Notes under the pieces: generated by a model
Told to the model about the DNA's origin: nothing
What the model saw: the letters and a program-made list of their open reading frames with translations, nothing else
Database searches by the model: none
Part shown: positions 23,851-32,048 of the stretch, piece by piece
How the letters are laid out: each line of letters begins with the position of its first letter
How positions within the stretch are numbered: position 1 is the first letter of the stretch
Made by a program: the position numbers and the translations under genes
Source: Dehalococcoidia bacterium
GTDB taxonomy: Bacteria; Chloroflexota; Dehalococcoidia; GIF9; AB-539-J10
Direction: 5' to 3'
Length of the DNA: 40,785 nt
NCBI GenBank assembly: GCA_030602785.1
Contig: JAUVZB010000019.1
Coordinates: 1 to 40,785 of the forward strand

Positions 23851-26088
23851 CTACGCGGGAGGTAGCAGCCCCTCATCCTCGGGCAACTGCCACAGCGGCA
23901 TGAAGAGCACCCCACCAGAGCCATCCGGGTCGACCGTGTACTGCGCTATGTGCATCGCATCAACGATGTCTACAACACCGTCGTCGTTCGTATCGCCGCA
24001 CAGCAACTGCCCGGCATCAAGGGTGCGCAGGCCGACCGTGTACTGGGCTATGAACATCGCATCTACGATATCCGTGGAGAGACCGAGATTCACATCGCCC
24101 TCCATCAGTCCAAGAACGCGCAGGACCCCATCCTCCGCGGTCGAGGGTATCGGGCCCCCAAGTGAATCGGAGAAGGCGTCGACGGTGAGGTCCAGCGGGC
24201 TCTCGACAGGAGGCTCCACGACTGCGTGGAAGGTCAGCGTAGCAAACAGGAAATCGCCGGTCTGCCCGGACCCGGTAGACCACGACATGGTCAGGTGACC
24301 GGTTGCGTTCGCGTCCCCCACTCCGTTGTGTGAGACCTCTCCCAACACACCGGACTCAACGGCTGTCAGCTCGGCGACGAGCAGGTTGAAGTCCAGACTG
24401 ATTGTCGCCGACGCAAGGTCGACGGCGCCAGCGATGCTCACTTCGACAGGAGCGGTGGAATCAGGCGCCATGGCCACGTCCGGAACGCTCACCGTGACAG
24501 GGTCGGTCATGGCATTCGCCTCCGCGTAGCCATCCGACCACCGGGCGCCGCCCTCCTCGAAGGACCATGCGCGGTAGTAGTAGCCGGCGCCGGGGGAGAG
24601 ACCCGAATCGGTGAATGCCGAGCCGGAGTCATCGTAGACCTGGTCACCGTCGCTGCGGTCAACAGGATAGCTCCCTGCCTTTCGCACAACGAGCGTCCTG
24701 TCGGCACCCGCACCGACAGTCCAGGAGAGGTCTATCCGTGTAGTGCCAAGGGCGGTGGCAGTGAGCCCGGTTGGCCCATCGGGCTTGGTGGTGAAGGTCA
24801 CGTCGTTGCCGTAGCCGTAGCCGCTGGAGTTGTGGGCGTAGGCCCTGACGTAGTACGTGGCGCCTTCCGACAGACCTGTCATGGGAACGCTAAAGGCGCC
24901 GGTGCCGAAAGAGCCGGGGGACTCCGACTTGCTGTCGTTGATGTCCGGGCCGGGCGAGGTGCTCCAGCAAACGCCCCTCGTGTCGCAGTCCTCTCCGCCC
25001 GTAGAAGTGATATTGCCGTTGCCTGTGGCCGTGGTCTCCTCAACCCCACCCGTCGCGACTGTCATGACCTCCGGCAGAGACGCTGCCGGCCCGAGCTCAA
25101 TAACGGTGACACCCAAATGTGCCATCGTGTTGTACTCTCCACCCCAGGTCATTTCGTGGACATTGTGGTCCCACGTGTTATGAAGATAGACCGTATCCGG
25201 CTCGTCGTAGCCGACCCCGAGCATCGTATGGCCATCAACCTGGATGAGTACCGGCCGCCCGGCATCTATCTCCTGCGTGTACTGGACGAACGTGAAGCCC
25301 GCAGGCGTGCCGTCGTAGCCGTAGATTTTCTGGTTGTAGTTCTGAACAACGGAGTAGCCGCGTGATTCGGCGAAGAGGCGCATGCCGTGGCAGCCGTCGC
25401 GCAGGGGCGGGGTCGAGCCTTCCGAGCCGGAGTAGTCGTGGATAGGAGTGTTGTCAGTGTAGTAGAAGAAAGTGGTTGCCCCGTCCGTGTTGCTCCAGTT
25501 CACGTACTGGCTCGTTCCCATGAAGTCGGCCGTACAGTCGGCGTAGTCGTGCTCCGTCCAGTCTTCGTAGTAGGGGTCCACGGTGCTGCCGATGCTCTGC
25601 CAGTAGTCGTCAACGTGCCCGAGGCCGCTCAGGCCATCATAGCCCTGGTGCGTGGCGCTGAGCGGCGACTCACCGTAACCCCACGTCCCATTGTCCAGAG
25701 GACACACTCCACCATTCGTTGGCCCGGTGTACATGTCCGGATAGCCGTTCCGGTCGTAGTAGCCGAAGAGCATTGCAGCGGCGGTTGCGGAGCAGCCGTA
25801 GCACCAGTCAAAGACGGGAACCCCGGACAGAGCTGCCTCGGCGGTTAGCTCGTCGAGCGACGAGGCGACAGCCGGAACGCGGGTATCCGGCGGGGGCAGC
25901 GGGCAGATGCGCACGTCAATCAGACGTCCATCGCCATCGTCGATGACGTCAATCAGAAACGAGTCTTCTGTGGAGTCCTCCGCATGGAGTGCCTGAGGGC
26001 TGAGCGGAAGAACTACGAGAAGCAGCGAGAGCAGCAGGGCGGCGCCACACGCCCGGGCGAATCCCGCTCCAGTCCCGGAGCCTGACAT
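23851..26088 (-). CDS. Secreted C39-like cysteine peptidase with FN3, cohesin and dockerin modules
   Basis: 745 residues. The ATG at 26088 follows GAGGT and gives a signal peptide (ARACGAALLLSLLLVVLPLS, cut near LHA). Residues ~85-330 are a C39-like papain-fold peptidase: the catalytic Cys is probably Cys99 in DWCYGCSATAAAMLFGYYD, His is in VDGHTMLGVGYD, and Asn is in YLHNTWDHN. Two fibronectin-III-like modules follow (ending VRAYAHNSSGYGYGNDVTF and starting GLTATALGTTRIDLSW). Next comes a cohesin-like beta domain (VSIAGAVDLASATISLDF) and a terminal dockerin (GDVNLGLSTDIVDAMF and GDTNDDGVVDIVDAMH). With both a cohesin and a dockerin it could bridge partners in a surface complex. No bacteriocin transporter is present, so it is not a bacteriocin-processing C39. 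Confidence 0.88.
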   Translation of the reverse strand: MSGSGTGAGFARACGAALLLSLLLVVLPLSPQALHAEDSTEDSFLIDVIDDGDGRLIDVRICPLPPPDTRVPAVASSLDELTAEAALSGVPVFDWCYGCSATAAAMLFGYYDRNGYPDMYTGPTNGGVCPLDNGTWGYGESPLSATHQGYDGLSGLGHVDDYWQSIGSTVDPYYEDWTEHDYADCTADFMGTSQYVNWSNTDGATTFFYYTDNTPIHDYSGSEGSTPPLRDGCHGMRLFAESRGYSVVQNYNQKIYGYDGTPAGFTFVQYTQEIDAGRPVLIQVDGHTMLGVGYDEPDTVYLHNTWDHNVHEMTWGGEYNTMAHLGVTVIELGPAASLPEVMTVATGGVEETTATGNGNITSTGGEDCDTRGVCWSTSPGPDINDSKSESPGSFGTGAFSVPMTGLSEGATYYVRAYAHNSSGYGYGNDVTFTTKPDGPTGLTATALGTTRIDLSWTVGAGADRTLVVRKAGSYPVDRSDGDQVYDDSGSAFTDSGLSPGAGYYYRAWSFEEGGARWSDGYAEANAMTDPVTVSVPDVAMAPDSTAPVEVSIAGAVDLASATISLDFNLLVAELTAVESGVLGEVSHNGVGDANATGHLTMSWSTGSGQTGDFLFATLTFHAVVEPPVESPLDLTVDAFSDSLGGPIPSTAEDGVLRVLGLMEGDVNLGLSTDIVDAMFIAQYTVGLRTLDAGQLLCGDTNDDGVVDIVDAMHIAQYTVDPDGSGGVLFMPLWQLPEDEGLLPPA

Positions 26089-26166
26089 CAACACCTCACC
26101 GGACAGCACACGTCATCGTGCCGTCGCCGCAAGGCAGAAGTGCCTGCGCAGAGAATCATCAAGCAC

Positions 26167-26172
26167 ATTCTA
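26167..26172 (-). promoter_or_regulatory. Candidate -10 box of the C39-like peptidase gene
   Basis: TAGAAT on the minus strand lies about 80 bases before the ATG at 26088. The -35 region is poor, so this is tentative. Confidence 0.3.
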
Positions 26173-26429
26173 AGACGTTCGTGTGCCGACTGCCAGTCCT
26201 GACGGCGTCCGGCGGCAGCCACGCCAAAGCTGAGACTCATCCAGGAGGCCCCGCAGGCGCGGACTTCAGTGCATTGCACTTTGGTACTCGCTCCGGTACT
26301 TTCAGAGCGGCGCCTGCCGGTTCGCGCGGAGCCCCCGGGGAAGCCAGGAGATGCACGTTGCCAACGAGGGGGGGGCAGAGGGCGAAGCTAGTCCAGGAGG
26401 CAACCATGACGAAGCGGGCAGCGGGAGTC

Positions 26430-26515
26430 TTCCCCGGGCGGACGCGTAGCAGCCGGTTCACCGTCGGGCAGATGTCGCCCTTGTCTATCGCCATGTAGTC
26501 GCGGGCAACTCTGGT
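26430..26515 (-). pseudogene. Remnant of a 4Fe-4S polyferredoxin gene
   Basis: Read on the minus strand, this stretch encodes RVARDYMAIDKGDICPTVN. It matches the second ferredoxin motif of the intact gene at 28031 (VACDYMAIEPGDPCPTVN), and the DNA is also alike. Two or more cluster cysteines are lost (C to R before DYMAI; the CVRCGEC that should follow reads LRVRPGK). It is a short decayed copy or domain fragment. The rest of 26089-26581 has no recognisable gene and includes an 8-G run near 26370. Confidence 0.55.
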
Positions 26516-26581
26516 AGACCCCACAGTCCGCGCCCCCGATAGACAATGGCATGGGCTATACTTCGGAACAGGGAGGATGTC

Positions 26582-26878
26582 ATGCGTAGTCACAAGCTGT
26601 TCGCGGTGCTTGCTGTGGTCGGCTTCGCAGGCCACCTGGTGGCGAATCTGTTCGTAGACGTCCTGTACTGGCTGCCGGAGTACGTCTGGGCGGCATCGCT
26701 TGTCTTCGCCGTGCTGGCAATCTACTCCGGAGCCATGACGGCCACAGGAACGGAAGCTGCCGGGAGAGGAACAGCCATCGCGTCCGCCCTCATCGGCGGC
26801 CTCGTGCTACTGGGCCTGATGTACAGCGGCATCTCCTGGCTGTTCATGCTGGGGGACATGTCCGGCGTGGCAATGTAG
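26582..26878 (+). CDS. Small multi-pass membrane protein
   Basis: 98 residues from the ATG at 26582, five bases after GGGAGG. Three hydrophobic helices are visible: KLFAVLAVVGFAGHLVANLF, VWAASLVFAVLAIYSGAM, and ASALIGGLVLLGLMYSGI with its extension. There are no cysteines or charged active-site motifs. A -10 TATACT at 26557-26562 lies just upstream. It stands alone between the ferredoxin remnant and the minus-strand reductase gene. I do not recognise the family. Confidence 0.75.
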   Translation: MRSHKLFAVLAVVGFAGHLVANLFVDVLYWLPEYVWAASLVFAVLAIYSGAMTATGTEAAGRGTAIASALIGGLVLLGLMYSGISWLFMLGDMSGVAM

Positions 26879-26887
26879 TCCGCGCCG

Positions 26888-26942
26888 CCGGGTTCACGGA
26901 GGGGAACGCAGTGACTTGCTGTTTTGCGGTCACCGAACCCGG
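26888..26942. other. Nested inverted repeat after the small membrane protein gene
   Basis: CCGGGTTC (26888-26895) and GAACCCGG (26935-26942) are perfect 8-bp arms. Inside them GTGAC and GTCAC form a second, nested pair around a T-rich centre (TGCTGTTTTGCG). The element begins 10 bases after the stop at 26878. It could fold in RNA as a long interrupted hairpin and act as a terminator or stability element for the membrane protein transcript. No T-tract follows. Confidence 0.5.
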
Positions 26943-27060
26943 GGCTCACCGGCACTGTGAAAGGCGCCCGCCGCAGCACACGAGCTCCGTCTGACACACG
27001 ACCACAGCGAGAGGCCTGCGCTAGTTCCCTTACAGACGGATACTACGAACCAGCGAACCC

Positions 27061-27846
27061 CTACAGCTTCCGCGTGAGTAGATCAGACCAGTCCCGTTTG
27101 AAGCTGAGCAGCGCCAGATACAGACCGAGCTCCGGATAGGCTCGATCCAGAAGTGCAAGGTTGTCGAACGGATCATAGTGCTGGTCCAGACACGGCTCCA
27201 ACCCAACGCACTGCATCAACAAATCGACTCGTTTCGACATCCATGCGCCGATAAACAGGGGCAGCCCGAAGTCAGCCAGTGCAGCCACAACCTTGTCCTC
27301 ACCGATGACCGGCTGGGTAATGACGAAGCGTGCCCCCGCGTCAACCTTCCACTCAAGCCTCTCCAGTTCATGCTCCGGGGGATCATACTGGTTGAAGGCC
27401 ACGCCGCAGGTGAAGACACAGGGGAACTCTCGTTCGATGTAGCCCAGCAGCACCACCGAGGTTACGACCCTGGCTTCAACCCCGAGGTCTGAGGGCTCCA
27501 GGCGGGGCAGTCTTGGGCTCCCGTCTCCGCTGACGACCAGCAGCTTCGTGAGACCCCCATCTGCAGCGGCACGCAGGAAGGCATCCATGTCGCTCTTGAG
27601 ATGAAAGCTGTTGAGATGGAGAAGCGTACGCTCAGGCTCTATCGGCAGGTCCAGGAAGTCCATGACCTCGATGGCCGTGAAGTGCACATTCCCCATCGGA
27701 TTGTCGGGAATCGAGACCACCGCCCCGGCATCAAGGATGCGGCGGTAGCGCTCCGCAAAGACCTCCAGTCGTGCTTCGAAGTCGTCGTTGTCCTGTTTCG
27801 GCGTGAGGAGTTCAATCAGATAGGGAGTTCCGAAGAGCGTGTTCAT
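27061..27846 (-). CDS. Methylenetetrahydrofolate reductase-like protein
   Basis: 261 residues. GGAGG lies four bases before the ATG at 27846. The fold pattern is that of MetF-type TIM barrels: LIELLTPK at the first strand, where Glu12 fits the catalytic acid position; LLVVSGDGSP on the strand that binds the flavin/folate region; CGVAFNQYDPP; KVDAGARFVITQPVIGE; and FGLPLFIGAWM. It is slightly shorter than E. coli MetF (296). The family reduces methylene-tetrahydrofolate to methyl-tetrahydrofolate with FAD. Shorter anaerobe forms often work with Fe-S partners in one-carbon metabolism or act on related C1 substrates. It lies downstream of a polyferredoxin membrane gene on the same strand (184-base gap), with its own promoter at 27871-27899. 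Confidence 0.82.
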   Translation of the reverse strand: MNTLFGTPYLIELLTPKQDNDDFEARLEVFAERYRRILDAGAVVSIPDNPMGNVHFTAIEVMDFLDLPIEPERTLLHLNSFHLKSDMDAFLRAAADGGLTKLLVVSGDGSPRLPRLEPSDLGVEARVVTSVVLLGYIEREFPCVFTCGVAFNQYDPPEHELERLEWKVDAGARFVITQPVIGEDKVVAALADFGLPLFIGAWMSKRVDLLMQCVGLEPCLDQHYDPFDNLALLDRAYPELGLYLALLSFKRDWSDLLTRKL

Positions 27847-27870
27847 GCGTCCTCCATGCGTTGACCAGAT

Positions 27871-27899
27871 ACTCTACTGGAATAGTCCTGGTGGAGCAA
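27871..27899 (-). promoter_or_regulatory. Promoter of the MetF-like gene
   Basis: On the minus strand TTGCTC (27894-27899) and TAGAGT (27871-27876) are 17 bases apart, 25 bases before the ATG at 27846. The -10 is identical to the one upstream of the dehydratase gene at 38031-38036. Confidence 0.5.
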
Positions 27900-28030
27900 T
27901 TGTTGTGGCTTCGCGCACTGCCGCACGGAGTGACCCGGTCATGCTGAAGGTGAGAGGCCCTGCGTCAGCACGCGCCGTATGAGGCCTGAGGCAGAACCAG
28001 AGCATTCCAGCGCGAACAACCGGGCAGAGG

Positions 28031-29452
28031 TTAGCGCTTCGCTGTGAATGAGATGGCGTTGAAGGGGCAACGGGAGAGGCACTCCCCGCAGCGGACACAC
28101 TCCATCTGGTTCACCGTCGGGCACGGGTCGCCCGGCTCAATCGCCATGTAGTCGCAGGCAACGGTGTGGCAGATCCCACACCTGGTGCAGGCGTCGCTGA
28201 ACCGTATCTTGAAGATGGAAAACCTCTGGAAAAGCCCCAGGAAAGCTCCCAGGGGACAGACGTACTTGCACCAGGGAAAGCCAATCACGATTGAAACCGC
28301 GAGCAGGACGACGAGGAAGAGCAGTGGTATCCCCAGGGAGAAGTCCAGGTTGAACAGGGCCTTGAAGGGGTCGATCTCCTCGAACACGGGCTGCCGGGTG
28401 AGCAGGACAAGCCCGATGAGCACCACGAGCACCACGTACTTCATCCAGCGAAGGATATTGTGCCGCTCACGGGATATCTCGAAGCGGCGCACTTTCTTGC
28501 CTGACTCCTTCCGGTAGAGGAAATACTGTGTCGCTCCCATGGGGCAAGCCCAGCCACAGAAGATGCGTCCGACGATGAGCGCCGCGAGCACTACTGCGGC
28601 GAACTGGACGTATGCAACCATGTGACTGGTCGCATCCCCGAGCCATATGAACACGTGCTGAAGTGCGCCGACAGGACACGGGCAGCCACCGACGTAGAAC
28701 CCGAGGAAGCCGAGAGAGATGAGCATCGCGAACGGCCGTGCGCGCCGGTAGCCCCGGGCAAGCGCAAGAGTTCCGGCAATCATGAGGGCAAGCAGGGCAA
28801 TCACGTATGGCTGCCTGAGGGCTTCGAGAAGTGCTTCACCGAAGGTCGGGTCTGCCGGTGCGGCGGGGGGGACAGATACCTCCTCGACATCCTCGACGGC
28901 AGGACCACCTGCATCGTCCGCAGCAGGGTCGGCATCATCCGCAGGAGGTGCGGCGGGCACAGCCTCCTGGTCATCCGGCTCCGCAGGAGAAGGCGGCGAA
29001 GCGACGGCCTCGGACGGCTCGATGGTCACGTAGACAGTGACATCACCACCGCCCTTCGCACACTCACGGATAACCCGGATGCTTCCCTCCCCGGCCTGGA
29101 GAAGGCGCACGGTGACCTGTTTCTCGTTGACCCCGTCGGCAACCTGCTGCCACGGCGTCTCCGAGACAAGCTCCATGTTCGTGAGGTAGACCTGCGTGTC
29201 ACCTATGGGTACGGTGCAGGTACGGTGGGTCTCCGCCACCGTGACAGTGAACGTGAGCGTGTCGCCGACCTTGCCGCTCACCGACGAAGGCTCGACGCTG
29301 ATATCACAGGCCAATACGGGCGCGGCCAGTGCTCCAAGCGCAACGACGGCAATGAGGATGGAGGAGAGAAGCCGGGCATAGCTTCGCTTGCTCCGTTCTC
29401 GTTGGAATGCGAGTCCTACGGTCTTCTTCGGTGCTCTCAAGCGAAGATGCAT
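28031..29452 (-). CDS. NapH/CcoG-like polyferredoxin membrane protein with an extracytoplasmic Ig-like domain
   Basis: 473 residues starting at the ATG at 29452. A signal or anchor segment (LLSSILIAVVALGALAAPVL) leads to an external beta-sandwich domain (about 50-150, SVSGKVGDTLTFTVTV) and an Ala/Pro/Asp-rich linker. The membrane part has several helices and the NapH-type cysteine motifs GGCPCPVGALQ, FCGWACPMGATQY and FPWCKYVCPLGAFLG. The C-terminus has two 4Fe-4S motifs, CTRCGICHTVAC and CVRCGECLSRCPF. Such proteins pass electrons from the quinone pool or membrane to a partner reductase. The external domain fused to the front is unusual for the family. The divergent gene at 29659 and the downstream MetF-like gene are both redox proteins. 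An extended -10 (TGCTAGACT) occurs about 15 bases upstream of the ATG. Confidence 0.88.
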   Translation of the reverse strand: MHLRLRAPKKTVGLAFQRERSKRSYARLLSSILIAVVALGALAAPVLACDISVEPSSVSGKVGDTLTFTVTVAETHRTCTVPIGDTQVYLTNMELVSETPWQQVADGVNEKQVTVRLLQAGEGSIRVIRECAKGGGDVTVYVTIEPSEAVASPPSPAEPDDQEAVPAAPPADDADPAADDAGGPAVEDVEEVSVPPAAPADPTFGEALLEALRQPYVIALLALMIAGTLALARGYRRARPFAMLISLGFLGFYVGGCPCPVGALQHVFIWLGDATSHMVAYVQFAAVVLAALIVGRIFCGWACPMGATQYFLYRKESGKKVRRFEISRERHNILRWMKYVVLVVLIGLVLLTRQPVFEEIDPFKALFNLDFSLGIPLLFLVVLLAVSIVIGFPWCKYVCPLGAFLGLFQRFSIFKIRFSDACTRCGICHTVACDYMAIEPGDPCPTVNQMECVRCGECLSRCPFNAISFTAKR

Positions 29453-29578
29453 CTCGAAGACCTAGTCTAGCAGCAGATTGTGAATTTGCAGAGAATCAGC
29501 TACAGGCACGGCCGATGCGCCCTCGAAGGCCGACAGATGGATAGCGAAGCAGCGATACGTCGGACGAGATCCGGAGTC

Positions 29579-29609
29579 TTTGACCATGGTAGAGAAGCGC
29601 TGCTATGCT
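29579..29609 (+). promoter_or_regulatory. Promoter of the QueG/RdhA-like gene
   Basis: TTGACC (29579-29584) is followed after 19 bases by TATGCT (29604-29609), which has an extended TG element (TGCTATGCT from 29601). The ATG at 29659 is about 45 bases from the expected start. Confidence 0.5.
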
Positions 29610-29658
29610 GGGGCGGTACACAAGGCAGTCACGCCCCACACGCGGGATGGAGAAACAC

Positions 29659-30528
29659 ATGACAGCAATGACAGAGATTCGCGCTCTCACCAACGACCTG
29701 AGACAATTCGTCGAGAGCAAGGACGTCGACCTGTACGGCATCGCGGCGGTGAGCAGCTACGACGGAGCCGGGGAGCAGATGCATCCCCGCTACTACGTCC
29801 CGGACGCACAGGCGGTGATAGTGCTGGGGCTGCAAGTGCCGAAACCAATCGTCGAGCAGGTCGAACGAAGGACCACGCCGTACCCCTACCAGAGATTCGC
29901 CCGATTCATACTGAACGACGAGTTGGACACGCTCGCGAATCAGGTGTCCCGGTTTCTCGCAAGACGCGGGTACGAGTGCCTGCCGACTCCGGCGAACGAC
30001 TGGCGCGACCCGAGGACACTCACGCCGCTCATCTCACACGTACTCACCGCCGTGGCCGCCGGACTTGGCGAAGTGGGTTGGCACAACATGCTACTCACGC
30101 CGCAGTTCGGGCCAAGGCAGAAACTGGTGACAATCATCACCAACGCGCCTCTCGAGCCAGGTCACGTATACGATGGCGACCCCATCTGCGACAGGTGCAT
30201 GCGCTGCGTCGAGGAGTGCAACATCGGAGCCATCTCACCCGAACGGACACGGAGCGTGACGATAGATGGCCGGAAGTTCGAATGGGGAGCGCTCAGGCGT
30301 CTCAAGTGCGTCTGGGAGTGTGAAGGTCTTACCAGCCAGGGCACCTTCTCAGGCGGCGTCGGGCCCTATTCCAGGGACGTGCCGTTCCCGGAGAAAACGC
30401 CCAGCCCAGAGGAGATAGTCGAGCTACAAGCGCTCAAGCCACGGTGGGCTGTCGGCTGCTCCGGCCGCTGCTACGCGGTCTGCAACCCCGACCCGGAGCT
30501 GGCGAAGTTGCGGCGTACGGCAGCCTAG
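29659..30528 (+). CDS. QueG/reductive-dehalogenase-like 4Fe-4S protein
   Basis: 289 residues. The ATG at 29659 follows GGAG at 7 bases. The segment AAGLGEVGWHNMLLTPQFGP with RQKLVTIITNAPLE matches the region shared by epoxyqueuosine reductases (QueG) and reductive dehalogenases (RdhA), where the cobalamin sits above the substrate. A first cluster motif, CDRCMRCVEECN (Cys177, 180, 183, 187), is clear. The second set is unusual: Cys217 and Cys221 (KCVWECEG) and GCSGRCYAVCNP (Cys267, 271, 275). There is no Tat signal, so it should be cytoplasmic, unlike respiratory RdhA. At 289 residues it is shorter than typical QueG (~380) and RdhA (~450). The substrate is unknown. It is divergent from the NapH-like gene, a plausible electron partner. 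Confidence 0.8.
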   Translation: MTAMTEIRALTNDLRQFVESKDVDLYGIAAVSSYDGAGEQMHPRYYVPDAQAVIVLGLQVPKPIVEQVERRTTPYPYQRFARFILNDELDTLANQVSRFLARRGYECLPTPANDWRDPRTLTPLISHVLTAVAAGLGEVGWHNMLLTPQFGPRQKLVTIITNAPLEPGHVYDGDPICDRCMRCVEECNIGAISPERTRSVTIDGRKFEWGALRRLKCVWECEGLTSQGTFSGGVGPYSRDVPFPEKTPSPEEIVELQALKPRWAVGCSGRCYAVCNPDPELAKLRRTAA

Positions 30529-30725
30529 CAGACCACCACGTACCTGAGCCAAGGCGTGTCGCCCCCCGGGTTGCCCGCGGCAGATGAGCTTCAGGCGAGA
30601 GCAAATCGAGAGCCTGCTGAAGCAAACGGGTGACGGCCCCTCCCCCAACAACCGAGAGACACAGACAGACGCACACGAATCACAGCAGGACACCACCCGG
30701 GAGAAAACCCCTCGTCGTTCCAGTT

Positions 30726-31238
30726 CTACTTCGCAGCGCTCCCTTTGCAGAACAGCCGCATCTTGCAGACAGAGCATGCGCGGCGTCTGCCCGGACCCAT
30801 GCTGTAGAAGGACAGGGCGAGGAGCAATCCGAGGACAAGGAGCTTCGAGGTCGTCGCCCCTCCCAGCAGCGCGACCGTGATTGCCACAAGCGGCAGCAGG
30901 GCCATGAGGCCATACACAACAGGCGCGAGCCTCACTCCCGCACTCTGGTTGAACTCCTCGATGCGCCCCCGGGTGAACCACATCGCTGCGAGAATGCCCC
31001 AGCCGGTCCCGCAGCGTTTCCCGAAGTAGTGGCAGCGCGTACAGACGAGCCGGCGCATCACGACATAGACCATGACTACGCTGAGCGCTGCGTACGCGAT
31101 TCCGAACGCGGGACTGATGAACCAGCAGGCGAGCGTGCCCGCTGCGATGAGAGCCACCATCGTCAGGTTGCCGGCGATGACATCGCGGACAGGGTACTCC
31201 TCAAGACCGGCCTCGTAGAGCTGAACCACCTTCTTCAC
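30726..31238 (-). CDS. Membrane protein with N- and C-terminal cysteine motifs
   Basis: 170 residues from a GTG at 31238, six bases after AGGAGG. Two hydrophobic helices lie near residues 25-65 (LTMVALIAAGTLACWFISP, FGIAYAALSVVMVYVVM), followed by CTRCHYFGKRCGTGWG. Two more helices (VVYGLMALLPLVAITVALL, KLLVLGLLLALSFYSMG) precede the C-terminal CSVCKMRLFC. The two Cys clusters could bind a metal or Fe-S centre at the same membrane face. I do not recognise a named family. It converges with the QueG/RdhA-like gene and lies close to the other Fe-S genes, suggesting a redox role, but that is an inference from position. Confidence 0.72.
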   Translation of the reverse strand: MKKVVQLYEAGLEEYPVRDVIAGNLTMVALIAAGTLACWFISPAFGIAYAALSVVMVYVVMRRLVCTRCHYFGKRCGTGWGILAAMWFTRGRIEEFNQSAGVRLAPVVYGLMALLPLVAITVALLGGATTSKLLVLGLLLALSFYSMGPGRRRACSVCKMRLFCKGSAAK

Positions 31239-31502
31239 ACACCACCTCCTCCCGCTCACTACGGTACGACCAACAACCCCTCTGTGGCAAGGCCTTCCGG
31301 AGCATCCGCAGACAAACACCAACACCCGAAGACAACATCACGTTGGCACCGGATTGAAGTCACCCGCCTGAACAAGATGGATTCAGGCGACCCTCGAGGA
31401 ACTAGTGGAACAGTTAGCGTCTTCAAGCACGCCGTGCCCGCTTCACCGCATCAACAAGAGTATCCTCGCGGCGCAGCGAGCCTCTTCGGCACTGGCGGAA
31501 CA

Positions 31503-31571
31503 TTGACAAACGGCAACATTCATCTTATCATAGAGCAATATGGTAGCCGATATTTATCACATGATATTGCT
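31503..31571 (+). promoter_or_regulatory. Promoter and operator-like palindromes of the toxin-antitoxin operon
   Basis: A perfect -35 TTGACA (31503-31508) is 17 bases from -10 TATCAT (31526-31531). Just downstream AGCAATAT (31534-31541) and ATATTGCT (31564-31571) form an 8-bp inverted repeat, and TATCA/TGATA (31555-31566) forms a smaller palindrome inside it. The arrangement suits autorepression by the HTH domain of the antitoxin. The rest of the gap 31239-31634 shows nothing else. Confidence 0.7.
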
Positions 31572-31634
31572 ACAGCCTGGAATTCGCAGGAGGTGCGGAA
31601 CGGACCACAGGGCTCTTGCCGGAGGCAGTATCCA

Positions 31635-32045
31635 TTGTGCGCCAGTGAAGAAGGGATAAGGCAAGTCCTGCTACAGATGAAGCGAGCTCTGACACAGAGC
31701 ACGGTGGATTCGTCACGCTTTGTATTGGTACTACGGGAGAAGAACCAAAGAACGATGCTTGACCTTGAACTGTCATACAGAGACGTTGGCCACCAGCTGC
31801 TGGGCTTGTCGGTCGAGGACTACTGTCAGGGTCCTTGCCCCGACACAGACGTGAGCGGTCTTGTATGGGTATTCGGAAAGCGAGTCAAGGGACGTGAGAT
31901 ATACATCAAGCTCAAGATGACAGGAGACCACCGTGCAGAGGTTGTGCGACTGCTCTCTTTCCACGATGCAATGTCGCCTCTACGCTATCCGTACAGACGG
32001 TCGCAGACCGTTCGCGAAGGGTTGGAGCACGCGCAGGAGGGTTGA
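31635..32045 (+). CDS. MqsR-type toxin (mRNA interferase family)
   Basis: 136 residues if started at the TTG at 31635, nine bases after GGAGG; the ATG at 31677 would cut off the helix EEGIRQVLLQMKRAL that family members have. Family features are the stretch LLGLSVEDYCQGPCPDTD, then LVWVFGKRVKGREIYIKLKM and VVRLLSFHDA, which match MqsR-like RelE-fold toxins that cleave mRNA. The stop is three bases before the antitoxin start, the usual toxin-first order of mqsRA. Codon use is less GC-rich than in neighbouring genes, hinting at transfer. The longer open frame reaching back to 30630 is not coding. Confidence 0.78.
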   Translation: MCASEEGIRQVLLQMKRALTQSTVDSSRFVLVLREKNQRTMLDLELSYRDVGHQLLGLSVEDYCQGPCPDTDVSGLVWVFGKRVKGREIYIKLKMTGDHRAEVVRLLSFHDAMSPLRYPYRRSQTVREGLEHAQEG

Positions 32046-32048
32046 ACG

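Noticed and set aside
23851-26088. Bacteriocin-processing ABC transporter peptidase
   Set aside because: The C39-like domain is fused to FN3, cohesin and dockerin modules and exported; there is no ABC transporter domain.
30630-31634. Upstream extension of the toxin frame
   Set aside because: The first ~335 residues have no family similarity, cover a minus-strand membrane gene and precede the toxin promoter.
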